27,183 bases of DNA. Source: an uncultured Peptococcaceae bacterium (GTDB lineage Bacteria; Bacillota; Peptococcia; Peptococcales; Peptococcaceae). Position 1 is the first letter of the stretch. Each line of letters begins with the position of its first letter. The DNA lies in assembly GCA_902462325.1 (NCBI GenBank), contig CABQBF010000018.1, positions 1-27,183 of the forward strand, in the 5' to 3' direction. Below are positions 8,460-17,103 of this stretch, in pieces. A program made the translations under genes and the position numbers. Below the pieces are notes generated by a model that was given only the letters and a program-made list of their open reading frames with translations, did not search any database and had not been told where the DNA came from.

Positions 8460-9132
8460 TTTGTTTCTCCTCCCAAAATTTTATTTTTGCTTCTAAATCT
8501 TTTATTTTATTCTGCATGCAATCCAAAGCATCTTCCACCGGGTCGGGCAGTTTATCATGCTCCAAGTCGGCCTGATGCTTGGCTTTTAGCTCGGCGTCAT
8601 GCTTTAAGCTCTGGCCGTCTTTGGCTACCACTCTGCCGGGAATTCCCACAACGGTGCAATTGTCTGGCACTGGCTTTAACACCACCGAGCCAGCCCCAAT
8701 TTTTACATTATTGCCTACCCGGAAAGAGCCCAACACCTTAGCGCCTGCCCCCACGACAACGTCATTGCCCAAAGTAGGATGGCGTTTGCCGCTTTCTTTG
8801 CCAGTACCGCCTAAAGTAACGCCCTGATACAGTGTCACATCGTTGCCAATTTCCGCTGTTTCTCCAATCACAATGCCTGCGCCATGGTCAATGAATAACC
8901 GCCGCCCCAGCTTGGCGCCGGGATGGATTTCTACCTGGGTAAAAAAGCGGGCCACCTGGGAAATGAACCGAGCCAAAACATAATGTTTTTTTTGATATAA
9001 TCTGTGGGTGATGCCCCGTTGAATCCAAATAGCATGCAGCCCCGGATAATTTAACAGCACTTCCACTTTTGTTTTGGCAGCGGGATCCCGCGCAAATACA
9101 ACCTGAATGTCTTCTCTCACTTGTTCAAACAT
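8434..9132 (-). CDS. cysE: Serine O-acetyltransferase
   Basis: The 232-aa enzyme acetylates L-serine from acetyl-CoA, the first step of cysteine synthesis. It is the short EpsC/CysE form. A helical N-terminus (to about residue 65) is followed by a left-handed beta helix of hexapeptide repeats. The catalytic block FIDHGAGIVIGETAEIG and the CoA-site block YQGVTLGGTGK are both visible. A charged C-terminal tail (EHDKLPDPVEDALDC onward) follows the helix. The ATG has a strong AGAGGAGG site. It lies 61 nt after the small membrane-protein gene and overlaps cysS, so amino acid supply and tRNA charging for Cys share one transcript. Confidence 0.95.
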   Translation of the reverse strand: MFEQVREDIQVVFARDPAAKTKVEVLLNYPGLHAIWIQRGITHRLYQKKHYVLARFISQVARFFTQVEIHPGAKLGRRLFIDHGAGIVIGETAEIGNDVTLYQGVTLGGTGKESGKRHPTLGNDVVVGAGAKVLGSFRVGNNVKIGAGSVVLKPVPDNCTVVGIPGRVVAKDGQSLKHDAELKAKHQADLEHDKLPDPVEDALDCMQNKIKDLEAKIKFWEEKQNEQTNHGA

Positions 9133-9193
9133 AAGCAGCCTCCTCTATTTTATGACTCCACTTGTGATTTTATCCTTGTTACTGACAGTTCTC

Positions 9194-9671
9194 CTAAAAA
9201 AACAATCCCTCCACCAACTGAACGAAAAAATCGCTTTCTTTTATATAATAGCTTTTTACATTCCAGGTGACAGCCTCCCCAGCCACTTCTAGCGTCTTTA
9301 CACTGCCATCGTCAAAATGATATACAATGGTGATAAAATTGTCTTCCTCCTGCATAGCATCTCCAAATTGATAACGTAATGCCGTAAATACATTACAGGC
9401 ATCCTGAATCTGCTCTTCATTCTCAACAATTATTGGTTCAGAGGAGCTGCGCAGATTTGTAACCTCCACTGCCGCTACATTACGAGCACTTGGCGCATCG
9501 GGTAGTGACAGTCCTTGGAAATAATAGCTTACCACACCCATTAGCAATACAAACATAAGCAACGGTATGATAATTGTTAGCTTTTTCCCCTTCCGCTCCG
9601 TCTGTTTCTCTTCTAGCCGCCTTTGCTCCTTCCTCTGTGTTGTGGATTGATTTGTATGCTCTCTCGGCCAT
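9194..9671 (-). pseudogene. Small single-pass membrane protein in the Cys T-box unit, start and body out of frame
   Basis: I do not recognise the family. The best ribosome site in the unit (AAAGGAG before ATG at 9671) opens a frame that has no membrane segment and stops at 9480. The frame starting one base later has no ATG, GTG or TTG near that site, but reads PREHTNQSTTQRKEQRRLEEK, then KGKKLTIIIPLLMFVLLMGV (basic flank and one transmembrane helix), then a soluble domain of about 100 residues ending FFVQLVEGLFF. Dropping one base of ATGGCCG joins the ATG to this body as MPREHTNQ and gives about 158 aa. The span is 478 nt, one more than a multiple of three. Either the gene carries an early +1 frameshift, or translation starts internally at TTG 9562 or the ATG six bases on, both without good sites. 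Confidence 0.6.
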
Positions 9672-9723
9672 AGGCAATCTCCTTTGTATGCTAGCTTTTT
9701 CGTAGCAGTGTATGTATTGCTGC

Positions 9724-9764
9724 AATAAAAAACGGCTGCACCTCTCCTTTAGAGACGCGCAACC
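9724..9764 (-). terminator. T-box attenuator hairpin
   Basis: On the minus strand CGGTTGC pairs with GCAGCCG, with further inner pairs around an AAAGG loop, followed directly by TTTTTT. It overlaps the 3' part of the T-box, so the antiterminator and terminator exclude each other, as in classic T-box leaders. Confidence 0.85.
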
Positions 9765-10006
9765 GTGGTTCCACTCTAGTTTCTATCCGTCCACATCGCT
9801 TGACGGATACTCATAAGCCGATAACGGGGCCAAACGGAATCGTCTACTACTGCGCATTCCGCGCAAATTTGACCATTCAACTCCCGGGCGCACTTCCTTC
9901 TGTTTTCTGTCAGGTCTGCTTTCAGCCGGTGACAAACCCTCTCTGCCACATTCCGCAAAAGTACTTTACCCGTTCTCTGTTTTTAAATATGAAATGATCT
10001 AAGCTA
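9724..10006 (-). promoter_or_regulatory. T-box riboswitch, cysteine specifier, controlling the membrane gene-cysE-cysS unit
   Basis: The leader carries the conserved T-box AGAGTGGAACCACGG (9763-9777, minus strand), directly upstream of an attenuator hairpin with a U6 tail. Stem I features are visible upstream: GGCAGAGAGGG, GCTGAAAGCAGACC and CCCGGGAGTTG. The likely specifier loop reads GGAATGCGCAGTAG, with specifier TGC at 9854-9856. TGC is a Cys codon, which matches cysE and cysS downstream. Uncharged tRNA-Cys would stabilise the antiterminator and switch the unit on. The T-box and terminator are certain; the specifier assignment rests on motif position and gene context. Confidence 0.9.
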
Positions 10007-10012
10007 TAGTTT

Positions 10013-10042
10013 ATTGTATGCAATCATGGTGCCGTTTGTCAA
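10013..10042 (-). promoter_or_regulatory. Promoter of the Cys T-box unit
   Basis: On the minus strand a perfect TTGACA (10037-10042) with an 18-nt spacer precedes TACAAT (10013-10018). The -35 box overlaps the stop codon of the GNAT gene. It gives a start near 10006 and a T-box leader of about 280 nt. Confidence 0.75.
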
Positions 10043-10554
10043 GCAAAATCTTTTGCTGCGCTGCGCCGTTCCAGCATGGCAACATTGCGCCAGCACCCCA
10101 AGGCGGTATCATAGCCTAATTTGGGGCGTACTCCCAACTGCGTATAACCGCACTTGCGAAATAACTCCAGACTGGCTAGGTTATCATCAAAGATAAGGGC
10201 TTCCAGCGTCCAAATGCCGTTGCGCTCGCTCTCCGCTGCGGCTGCTGCCAGCAACTGCCTCCCGACCCCCTGATGCTGATATTGGCTATGGATATAGATG
10301 CTGATTTCCGCCACGCCACTGTAAACCTGACGGGCAAAGCTGGGCGCAATGGCCACCCAGCCGGCTATCACGCCGTCAATTGTTTGCGCAACTAAACGGG
10401 TATGCTTATGATGCTCTGCATCCCACGCCGCATAAGTGGGCGCTTCCTGGGCAAACGTCGCTTTATGGCTCGCAGTCCCCTGCTCGTAAATAGCCGCCAC
10501 AGCAGGCCAATCAGCCTCTGTCATGGCACGAATTATGATGTCACAGGTAGACAT
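10039..10554 (-). CDS. GNAT-family N-acetyltransferase, phosphinothricin-acetyltransferase-like
   Basis: The 171-aa protein has the GNAT layout: IIIRAMTEADWPAVAAIYEQ at the N-terminus, GWVAIAPSF and AEISIYIHSQYQHQGVGRQL (motif A, with the acetyl-CoA pyrophosphate loop QHQGVG at about 96-101). It continues with NLASLELFRKCGYTQLGVRP. This arrangement matches the Pat/YncA branch, which acetylates small amines or amino-acid analogues; the substrate is unknown. Its ATG overlaps the gltX stop (TAATG), so it is probably translated by re-initiation from gltX. It is the last gene of the long radA cluster. Confidence 0.85.
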   Translation of the reverse strand: MSTCDIIIRAMTEADWPAVAAIYEQGTASHKATFAQEAPTYAAWDAEHHKHTRLVAQTIDGVIAGWVAIAPSFARQVYSGVAEISIYIHSQYQHQGVGRQLLAAAAAESERNGIWTLEALIFDDNLASLELFRKCGYTQLGVRPKLGYDTALGCWRNVAMLERRSAAKDFA

Positions 10555-12008
10555 TACAGTTTCACCGTCTGCTGCAATCGTTTGGCAACCAGTTCCGGCC
10601 CCAAAACAGGGATGATGAAATGCAAATCGGGCCCGTGCATCTGACCGGTCAGCGCCACCCGGATAGGCATAAATACTTTCTTACCTTTTAAGCCGGTTTC
10701 TTTGCTGATGGCTTTAAAAATTTTCTTGACATCGTCGGCATTCCATTCTGGCAGTGCAGCCAGTTTTTCCTGAAAAGCGGCAATGACCGTTGGCACATCG
10801 GGGTCGGCCAGTACTTCTTTGGCTTCTTCATCTTCAATGGTGATTTCTTCTCCGACAAACAGGTGCATAAATTCGCCAATCTCGTTGATCGTGCGGATTT
10901 TTTCCTGCAGCGCCTGCATAATCAAAGTAACCCATTGCTGTTCCGTTTCGCCAATTTCTTCTGGCAAATAGCCCTCACTTTGCAGATAAGGGATAGCCAA
11001 ACCGACCAGCCGTTCAATGGAACTCTGGCGGATATAATGACCGTTCAGCCATTTTAATTTTTCCATATCAAAAACGGCGGGACTCTTAGACACCGCATCC
11101 AAAGAGAATTTTTCAATAATCTCTTCTTTAGTCATGATTTCATCTTCGCCGCCTGGAGACCAGCCTAATAATGCCAGAAAGTTAAACACAGCTTCCGGCA
11201 GATACCCCAATTTTTCGTATTGGGTAACGGAAGTAGCGCCGTGCCGTTTGCTCATTTTTTTGCGGTCCTCGCCCAAAATCAAAGAAATATGAGCAAATTG
11301 TGGCGCCTCCCACCCCAGGGCATGATAAACGGCAATTTGCCGCGGTGTATTGGATAAATGCTCCTCTGCCCGAATGACATGGCTAATCTGCATGAGATGG
11401 TCGTCTATCACAACAGCAAAGTTGTAGGTTGGAATGCCATCGGATTTAACAATAACAAAGTCGCCTACGCCATCGGATTCAAAGGTAACAACACCGCGCA
11501 CAGCATCATGGACTACCAGCTTTTCTCCTTCCGGCACATGCAGACGGATGACAGGCTTTTTACCCTGTGCCAGCAACGCCTCCTGCTGTTCTTTTGTTAA
11601 ATTGCGACATTTGCCGCTGTACATGGGCATTTCGCCTTTTTCCATAGCAACGGCCCGTTCTGCTTCAATTTCTTCTTCGCTGCAGAAGCAATAGTACGCC
11701 TTTCCTTCGGCCAACAGTTGGTCGGCATACTGTTTATAAAGATCCAACCGTTCTGTTTGACGGTAAGGACCGTATGGGCCGCCAACCTGCACCGATTCAT
11801 CTGCTTCTAAACCCAGCCAGGCCAACGATTCAAAAATATTTACTTCCGATTCTTTGCTGGAACGCTCCAAATCGGTATCTTCAATTCGCACTACAAACTG
11901 CCCGCCGCTTTTCCGGGCTAACAGATAATTAAATAATGCCGAACGAGCGCCGCCAATATGTAACGGGCCAGTTGGACTTGGCGCAAAACGCACTCTATAA
12001 GTTTCCAC
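10554..12008 (-). CDS. gltX: Glutamyl-tRNA synthetase
   Basis: This class I synthetase of about 484 aa charges tRNA-Glu. The motifs are RFAPSPTGPLHIGGARSALF (HIGH-type HIGG at residues 17-20), FCSEEEIEAE and KKMSKRHGA (KMSKS loop near residue 250). I chose the GTG at 12008 because it stands 8 nt after GGAGG. The upstream in-frame TTG overlaps that ribosome site, and the nearest ATG is in another frame. A helical anticodon-binding region follows to the C-terminus. It lies between ispF (65-nt gap) and the coupled GNAT gene. Confidence 0.96.
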   Translation of the reverse strand: METYRVRFAPSPTGPLHIGGARSALFNYLLARKSGGQFVVRIEDTDLERSSKESEVNIFESLAWLGLEADESVQVGGPYGPYRQTERLDLYKQYADQLLAEGKAYYCFCSEEEIEAERAVAMEKGEMPMYSGKCRNLTKEQQEALLAQGKKPVIRLHVPEGEKLVVHDAVRGVVTFESDGVGDFVIVKSDGIPTYNFAVVIDDHLMQISHVIRAEEHLSNTPRQIAVYHALGWEAPQFAHISLILGEDRKKMSKRHGATSVTQYEKLGYLPEAVFNFLALLGWSPGGEDEIMTKEEIIEKFSLDAVSKSPAVFDMEKLKWLNGHYIRQSSIERLVGLAIPYLQSEGYLPEEIGETEQQWVTLIMQALQEKIRTINEIGEFMHLFVGEEITIEDEEAKEVLADPDVPTVIAAFQEKLAALPEWNADDVKKIFKAISKETGLKGKKVFMPIRVALTGQMHGPDLHFIIPVLGPELVAKRLQQTVKL

Positions 12009-12073
12009 AATCCATTCCTCCAAATTTTACTCAATTATTTTTCTTTGCTTATTCATTCCGTTTTCAGCATGTC

Positions 12074-12553
12074 CTACGCCTGTGTGCGTTTGATAGAACA
12101 AACCGCATAAGCGGAAATTCCCAGGCCTTCCCCTTCAAAGCCCAGCTTTTCTGTGGTAGTGGCCTTCACATTGACAGCATCTGTCGGCACCTGTAAGACC
12201 TGAGCCAGATTAGCTTCCATCTGAGGAATATAACCTGCCAGCTTGGGCTGCTGTGCTACCACCGTAACATCAATATTATTCACCATATATCCGGCATCTG
12301 TCAACAGTTCTGTTACTTTTTGCAGCAAAATCATGCTGGAAATGCCTCGATACTGGGCGTCGGTGTCGGGAAAATGACGGCCAATATCGCCCATACCGGC
12401 CGCTCCTAGCATAGCATCCATCAAGGCATGAATCAGCACATCTGCGTCCGAATGTCCCAACAACCCTTTTTCGTAGGGCACTTCTACACCACCTAAAATC
12501 AACTTGCGATTTTCGACCAATTGATGCACATCATAACCAAATCCAATTCGCAC
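12074..12553 (-). CDS. ispF: 2-C-methyl-D-erythritol 2,4-cyclodiphosphate synthase
   Basis: This 159-aa MEP-pathway enzyme cyclises CDP-methylerythritol 2-phosphate with release of CMP. Metal ligands are visible in GFGYDVHQL (Asp8, His10) and in LGHSDADVLIHALMDAMLGA. FPDTD and VKATTTEKLGFEGEGLGI complete the family pattern. I place the start at the GTG at 12553, 8 nt after GAGG, which gives the usual MRIGFGYDVH beginning. The frame allows another GTG three codons earlier, but it overlaps the ribosome site. It follows ispD by about 60 nt. Confidence 0.96.
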   Translation of the reverse strand: MRIGFGYDVHQLVENRKLILGGVEVPYEKGLLGHSDADVLIHALMDAMLGAAGMGDIGRHFPDTDAQYRGISSMILLQKVTELLTDAGYMVNNIDVTVVAQQPKLAGYIPQMEANLAQVLQVPTDAVNVKATTTEKLGFEGEGLGISAYAVCSIKRTQA

Positions 12554-12613
12554 GTTATTCACCTCAATACAAAAAATATTCCATCCTGCCCTATCGACTG
12601 CCGCAAAGGATAA

Positions 12614-13315
12614 CTATAATAAAAGACCAGCGGCCATACGCCGCAAAAATACGTCAGCCACATCCAAATCCTCCGGTGTGGTCAGTTTTATATTTTCATA
12701 ATAGGACTGTACCAGTTTTACTGCTAACCCGTAATGCTCCGCCAAGGATGCGTCATCGGTACCACAATAGCCTTCCTGCTGTGCTTGCTGATAGCAGTGC
12801 AAAATCGGCGCTCGATAAAAGCATTGCGGCGTTTGCACATTCCACAACTCACTGCGCACCAGCGTTTCTTGCACTAGGCCGTCATGACCGACCCGCTTAA
12901 TGGTATCCTTAGCCGGTACGCCAGCCACTGCACCGCAAGTTGGCGTAACGGCCTCCATCAGCTTCTCGATTAATGGCTCTGTCACAAAAGGGCGGGCGCC
13001 GTCATGAATGAGCACCCGCTCATAACAGGCGGGCAGCGCCGTCAAACCACACAACACCGAATCCTGCCGTTCCTTGCCGCCCACCGCATACAACAAAATT
13101 TTATCAAACACCGCCTGCGGCACCATTTTCCGCACCTGTGTCATTTCCTGTTTCTTCGCCACCAAGACAATGCCGTCAATCTGCACACTGCGCTGAAAGG
13201 CTTCTACCGTATGTTGCAAAATCGGCTTGCCCTGCAAAGTGAGAAATAATTTATTCTGTCCTACGCCCATTCGTTTTCCTGCCCCAGCCGCCAAAATAAT
13301 TGCTGCCGTTTTCAT
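12614..13315 (-). CDS. ispD: 2-C-methyl-D-erythritol 4-phosphate cytidylyltransferase
   Basis: This 233-aa enzyme makes CDP-methylerythritol from CTP and MEP. It has the nucleotide loop AAIILAAGAGKRMG at the N-terminus, VLIHDGARPFV in the middle, and QTPQCF and GTDDASLAE further on. It ends in PEDLDVADVFL. Its ATG overlaps the stop of the 24-codon ORF upstream (ATGA), so its translation may be coupled to that ORF. ispF follows, giving two consecutive MEP-pathway steps. Confidence 0.96.
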   Translation of the reverse strand: MKTAAIILAAGAGKRMGVGQNKLFLTLQGKPILQHTVEAFQRSVQIDGIVLVAKKQEMTQVRKMVPQAVFDKILLYAVGGKERQDSVLCGLTALPACYERVLIHDGARPFVTEPLIEKLMEAVTPTCGAVAGVPAKDTIKRVGHDGLVQETLVRSELWNVQTPQCFYRAPILHCYQQAQQEGYCGTDDASLAEHYGLAVKLVQSYYENIKLTTPEDLDVADVFLRRMAAGLLL

Positions 13316-13386
13316 ACTTCACAACCTTTCAGATACACCGAAAGGAGCTGCTGCAACAAAGCCTTCGCCATAACAACGCAGACCAT
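13312..13386 (-). CDS. 24-codon leader ORF coupled to ispD
   Basis: ATG at 13386 follows a strong GGGAGGTG site at good spacing and opens MVCVVMAKALLQQLLSVYLK, ending GCEV. Its TGA overlaps the ispD ATG by the ATGA arrangement. I recognise no family. The peptide is mildly hydrophobic. Its ribosome site is stronger than the one directly before ispD (GAAAGG), so its main role may be to deliver ribosomes to ispD. It could also be a true small protein. Confidence 0.45.
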   Translation of the reverse strand: MVCVVMAKALLQQLLSVYLKGCEV

Positions 13387-13435
13387 TTGCAACACCTCCC
13401 TTTTGTTTGTGCCTTTCTATTTTGCCATGCAATTT

Positions 13436-14539
13436 TTATTTTTCCAACGGTTTGCCGAAAATCATTCGACCAGCATTGGTTTGTATCACGCTTGTCACTT
13501 CAACCTCAATGGTTTCTCCAATAAAGCGACGGCCATTTTCCACTACAATCATGGTGCCATCATCTAAATACGCGACGCCCTGGTTATGTTCTTTTCCATC
13601 TTTCACCACTGTGACAGTCATCTTTTCGCCAGGCAATACCACCGGTTTAATGGCGTTGGCCAGTTCGTTGATGTTCAGCACTACAACCCCCTGCAAGGTT
13701 GCCACCTTGTTGAGGTTATAATCGTTGGTTACCACACAGCCGTATAATTCCTGGGCCAAACGCACCAGTTTATCGTCCACTTCGGAAATATCATCATAAT
13801 CCTTATTGGAAATCTCAACTTCAATATCCAACTCTTTACGAATGATATTCAGCATGTCCAGCCCTCTGCGGCCTTTTGCACGCTTCAAGGCATCAGAGGA
13901 ATCCGCAATATGACGCAGCTCTTCCAGTACAAAATTAGGAATAATGATAGGGCCTTCCACAAACCCTGTTTTGCAAATATCTGCAATTCTTCCGTCAATA
14001 ATAACGCTTGTATCCAGAACCTTAGGCATGTTGCAATACCCTGCTGCTCTCGTCTTGCCCTTGACCCGAAGCCGGTTACTTTCTTTGCCAAGCCCTACAA
14101 TCACCGCTATCAGCTCTTCCCGCTTACGGATACCCAAGCTAATCCCCAAATAGCCGAATACCAGACATGTTACAACCGGCATATACGGCCCGATGATTGG
14201 TAAAAAGGACAAAGCATAGCCAATAAAAAATGCTACTATAAGTCCGATAATTAAACCAATGGCGCCACTCAGTAAATCCTGCGTGGACATTTTCTGTAAT
14301 TTTCCTTCCGCCCACTTTGTCAGCATAATCACCCGATTTAAAATCGGTACTGCAATCAGCCACCCCAATAAGCCAGCCACCACAGCAAGCAAAATCTGTA
14401 GCATGAAAACACTGCGTGCAGACCAACCAAATTGAACGGTCAACGGTACTGCCAGCAGCGGAGATGCATACAGAACCCCGGCTATGCATGCCAAAGCGAG
14501 AAAAAACTGTACAATTCTTTTCACTACATTATATCTCAT
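13436..14539 (-). CDS. yacL: Membrane PIN-TRAM domain protein (YacL family)
   Basis: The 367-aa protein has four hydrophobic segments in the first 130 residues, the third and fourth flanking FFIGYALSFLPIIGP. A PIN domain starting at PKVLDTSVIIDGRI follows, with acidic residues in SDALKRAKGRRGLDML and CVVTNDYNLN. The C-terminal TRAM domain runs PGEKMTVTVVKDGKEHNQ to the end. PIN domains are typically Mg-dependent RNases and TRAM binds RNA; the exact target in this family is unclear. The ATG has an AAGGGAGGTG site. Position after disA is the conserved Firmicutes order, though the carD/yacM-type spacer genes seen in some relatives are absent. Confidence 0.93.
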   Translation of the reverse strand: MRYNVVKRIVQFFLALACIAGVLYASPLLAVPLTVQFGWSARSVFMLQILLAVVAGLLGWLIAVPILNRVIMLTKWAEGKLQKMSTQDLLSGAIGLIIGLIVAFFIGYALSFLPIIGPYMPVVTCLVFGYLGISLGIRKREELIAVIVGLGKESNRLRVKGKTRAAGYCNMPKVLDTSVIIDGRIADICKTGFVEGPIIIPNFVLEELRHIADSSDALKRAKGRRGLDMLNIIRKELDIEVEISNKDYDDISEVDDKLVRLAQELYGCVVTNDYNLNKVATLQGVVVLNINELANAIKPVVLPGEKMTVTVVKDGKEHNQGVAYLDDGTMIVVENGRRFIGETIEVEVTSVIQTNAGRMIFGKPLEK

Positions 14540-14614
14540 TCGATCTCACCTCCCTTCTTATTCCATTTTACAAAACGAGTGTCAAGAATTAATAACAAAA
14601 ATCTCAGTCTTTTG

Positions 14615-15694
14615 TTAAATCCAGTGGAACTCCGAATAAATCTGGTCCCGCATTCTTTTCAACCCGTCTTTAATTGTTTTCGCCCTCGTTTCTCCAATTC
14701 CTTCTACTTCATCCAATTCTTCCACAGAAGCCTGCTGAATTTTTGTGAAGGAACCAAAATAATGCACCATATTTTGAATAACCCCAAAGGGCAGCCGCGG
14801 AATTCGGCTCAACAAACGATAACCGCGAGTAACCAGAATACTATCCTGCTCTTTGCCGATTTCATAACCCAACTCCCGCGCGAAAATTTCCAGATGCAGC
14901 AGTTCTTCCGCTTTTAAGCTGCGCAACCGGGCCAAAATATCCTTCACATTTTTCTGCCCGCCCCAGTTTTCGTAATCCATAATGGTGCGCTCTTCATCGC
15001 GAGCCACATTGGCAATCAATTCTTCCACCTGCATCTGAATCAAACGGCCTTCTGTTCCCAGCTCGCTGATATACTTACTCAATTCTTCTTCTACACGGGA
15101 AAACATTTCCGCCCGCTGCAACACTTTAGCCACGTCGGTAATGGAAACCATACCATCATATTCCAGCACACTCAAACTGTTCAGTGCTTTGTCCAAAACA
15201 GTTTTATATTTATCCAATGTCTGTACAGCCTGATTGGCCAAGCCTACCAGCACATTGCTTTCTTTTACATAATACTTAATATCGCCTTTAAACAGAGTAA
15301 TAACATTCCGGCGCTGTGAAATACAAACCACCAGCACATCCATCTGACGAGCCACTTTTTCGGCAGTGCGATGCCGAATCCCTGTTTCAGAGGATGGCAC
15401 GCTGGGATCCGGATTTAAATGGGCATTGGCCCGCAAAATCCGCGTAGCATCTTTATTCAGAATAATCGCCCCGTCCATCTTGGCCAACTCATATAAACTG
15501 GCCGGCGAATAGGGCGAATCAATCACAAATCCGCCTGTCACCATATCATTGATGGCCGGATCGTCCGTCAACACAATCAGACCGCCTGTTTTTGCCCGCA
15601 GCACATTATCCAAACCTTCACGGAGAGGCGTACCCGGCGCAGTTTTTTTCAGTAAATTAATCAGTTCGTTCTTTTTTCCACCTAATCGTTCCAT
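14615..15694 (-). CDS. disA: DNA integrity scanning diadenylate cyclase
   Basis: This 359-aa protein makes c-di-AMP from two ATP and reports DNA damage through that signal. The DAC domain has the DGA motif at 74-76 (KMDGAIILN) and the RHR motif at 107-109 (SSETGIRHRTAEKVA). A helical linker follows, and then a helix-hairpin-helix DNA-binding end around VEELDEVEGIGETRAKTIKD. The ATG follows the radA stop with no gap (TAAATG) and uses an AGGAGG site inside radA, so it is almost surely translationally coupled to radA. Confidence 0.97.
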   Translation of the reverse strand: MERLGGKKNELINLLKKTAPGTPLREGLDNVLRAKTGGLIVLTDDPAINDMVTGGFVIDSPYSPASLYELAKMDGAIILNKDATRILRANAHLNPDPSVPSSETGIRHRTAEKVARQMDVLVVCISQRRNVITLFKGDIKYYVKESNVLVGLANQAVQTLDKYKTVLDKALNSLSVLEYDGMVSITDVAKVLQRAEMFSRVEEELSKYISELGTEGRLIQMQVEELIANVARDEERTIMDYENWGGQKNVKDILARLRSLKAEELLHLEIFARELGYEIGKEQDSILVTRGYRLLSRIPRLPFGVIQNMVHYFGSFTKIQQASVEELDEVEGIGETRAKTIKDGLKRMRDQIYSEFHWI

Positions 15695-17059
15695 TTACGC
15701 GCCTCCTAAAGTTACCTTTAACGCTTCCGACACACTGCGAACGCCTCGCACTTCCAACGGATACTGCTGTTCCCGTTTCAAATTGCCTTTTGGTACAATC
15801 GCCGTTCGAAAACCCATTTTTTCCGCTTCAATTAATCGTTTCTCTAAAAAGCTGATGGTGCGGACTTCGCCAGTCAGCCCCACTTCGCCTAAAATAATCA
15901 CATCATCTAAAATAGGACGGTTCTGCATACTGGACACCAACGCTACAATAATGCCCAAATCAATGGCTGGTTCATCTATCTTCAAACCGCCCACCACATT
16001 CAAAAAAATATCCTGATTTCCCATGGGCAATCGCATTTTCTTTTCTAACACCGCCAACAGCATGGCCGTGCGGTTAAAATCGGCGCCATTGGTCATACGC
16101 CGCGGCTGTCCATAAGGACTGGCCGCTACCAACGCCTGCAATTCGACCAAAACAGGACGGCTGCCTTCCATGCAAGGCACCACAACAGAACCGATAGCGC
16201 CTTGCGGTCGCTCCGATAAAAAAATCTCCGAAGGATTGCTGATTTCCTGCAAGCCCCGCTCCTGCATCTCGAACACGCCAATTTCATTGGTGGAGCCAAA
16301 ACGATTTTTCAAGGCCCGCAAAATTCGAAAATGGTTATGCCGCTCGCCTTCAAAAAATAATACCGTATCCACCATATGCTCCAGCACCCGCGGACCGGCC
16401 ACAGAGCCGTCTTTCGTGACATGACCTACCACCATAATTGATATTTCCAAACCTTTGGCCCACTGCATAATCCGCCCTGTGCATTCCCGCAGTTGGCTCA
16501 CACTACCTGGCGCAGAGGACACCTCCGGCAAATACACTGTCTGAATGGAATCTAAAATTAACAGCTTAGGTTGTATCTTTTCTATCTGCTTTTCAATTAC
16601 AGATAAATTATTTTCTGTTAAAATCAACAACTGTCCCGTCTTAACCTGCAAGCGCTGCGCCCGCATTTTTAACTGCTGCCGGGATTCTTCCCCCGAAACA
16701 TACAATATTTTGCCGTCTAACTGAATGGTTTCCGTTAGCTGCATCGTTAACGTGGACTTGCCAATACCCGGGTCGCCAGCCAGCAACATTAAAGCGCCGG
16801 GCACCATACCGCCGCCCAGCACACGATTTAACTCATGAATGCCTGTGTCAATCCGCAGCAAATCATCATATGTAATGTCCTGTAATCCCACTGGCTCACT
16901 GGATGGCAGCAACCGTGCTGTTTCATTTTTCTGCTTGGAAACAGTTTCTTCTACAAAGGTATTCCACTGTCCGCAGCCAGGACACTTCCCCAACCATTTT
17001 GCACTTTCATATCCGCATTCCTGACAGAAAAAGACGCTTTTTTCCTTGCCCTTTGCCAT
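15695..17059 (-). CDS. radA: DNA repair protein RadA
   Basis: This 454-aa ATPase acts in recombination as a branch-migration helicase. The N-terminal zinc finger has Cys12, Cys15, Cys26 and Cys29 (CQECGY, CPGCGQW). Walker A GDPGIGKST is near residue 95, Walker B is LLILDSIQ, and the RadA-specific KNRFGSTNEIG is near residue 250. The C-terminus is the Lon-like domain (VVGGLKIDEPAIDLGI, ILGEVGLTGEVR). It is the first gene of the cluster, with its own promoter about 40 nt upstream. Confidence 0.97.
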   Translation of the reverse strand: MAKGKEKSVFFCQECGYESAKWLGKCPGCGQWNTFVEETVSKQKNETARLLPSSEPVGLQDITYDDLLRIDTGIHELNRVLGGGMVPGALMLLAGDPGIGKSTLTMQLTETIQLDGKILYVSGEESRQQLKMRAQRLQVKTGQLLILTENNLSVIEKQIEKIQPKLLILDSIQTVYLPEVSSAPGSVSQLRECTGRIMQWAKGLEISIMVVGHVTKDGSVAGPRVLEHMVDTVLFFEGERHNHFRILRALKNRFGSTNEIGVFEMQERGLQEISNPSEIFLSERPQGAIGSVVVPCMEGSRPVLVELQALVAASPYGQPRRMTNGADFNRTAMLLAVLEKKMRLPMGNQDIFLNVVGGLKIDEPAIDLGIIVALVSSMQNRPILDDVIILGEVGLTGEVRTISFLEKRLIEAEKMGFRTAIVPKGNLKREQQYPLEVRGVRSVSEALKVTLGGA

Positions 17060-17103
17060 AGTCTGTTCCCCGTTTCCTCCGATTTTCCATATAGCTAATG
17101 AAT

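Noticed and set aside
8100..8741. Long plus-strand open frame (213 codons) across cysS and cysE
   Set aside because: It is a shadow of two well-supported minus-strand genes, with no ribosome site and no domain.
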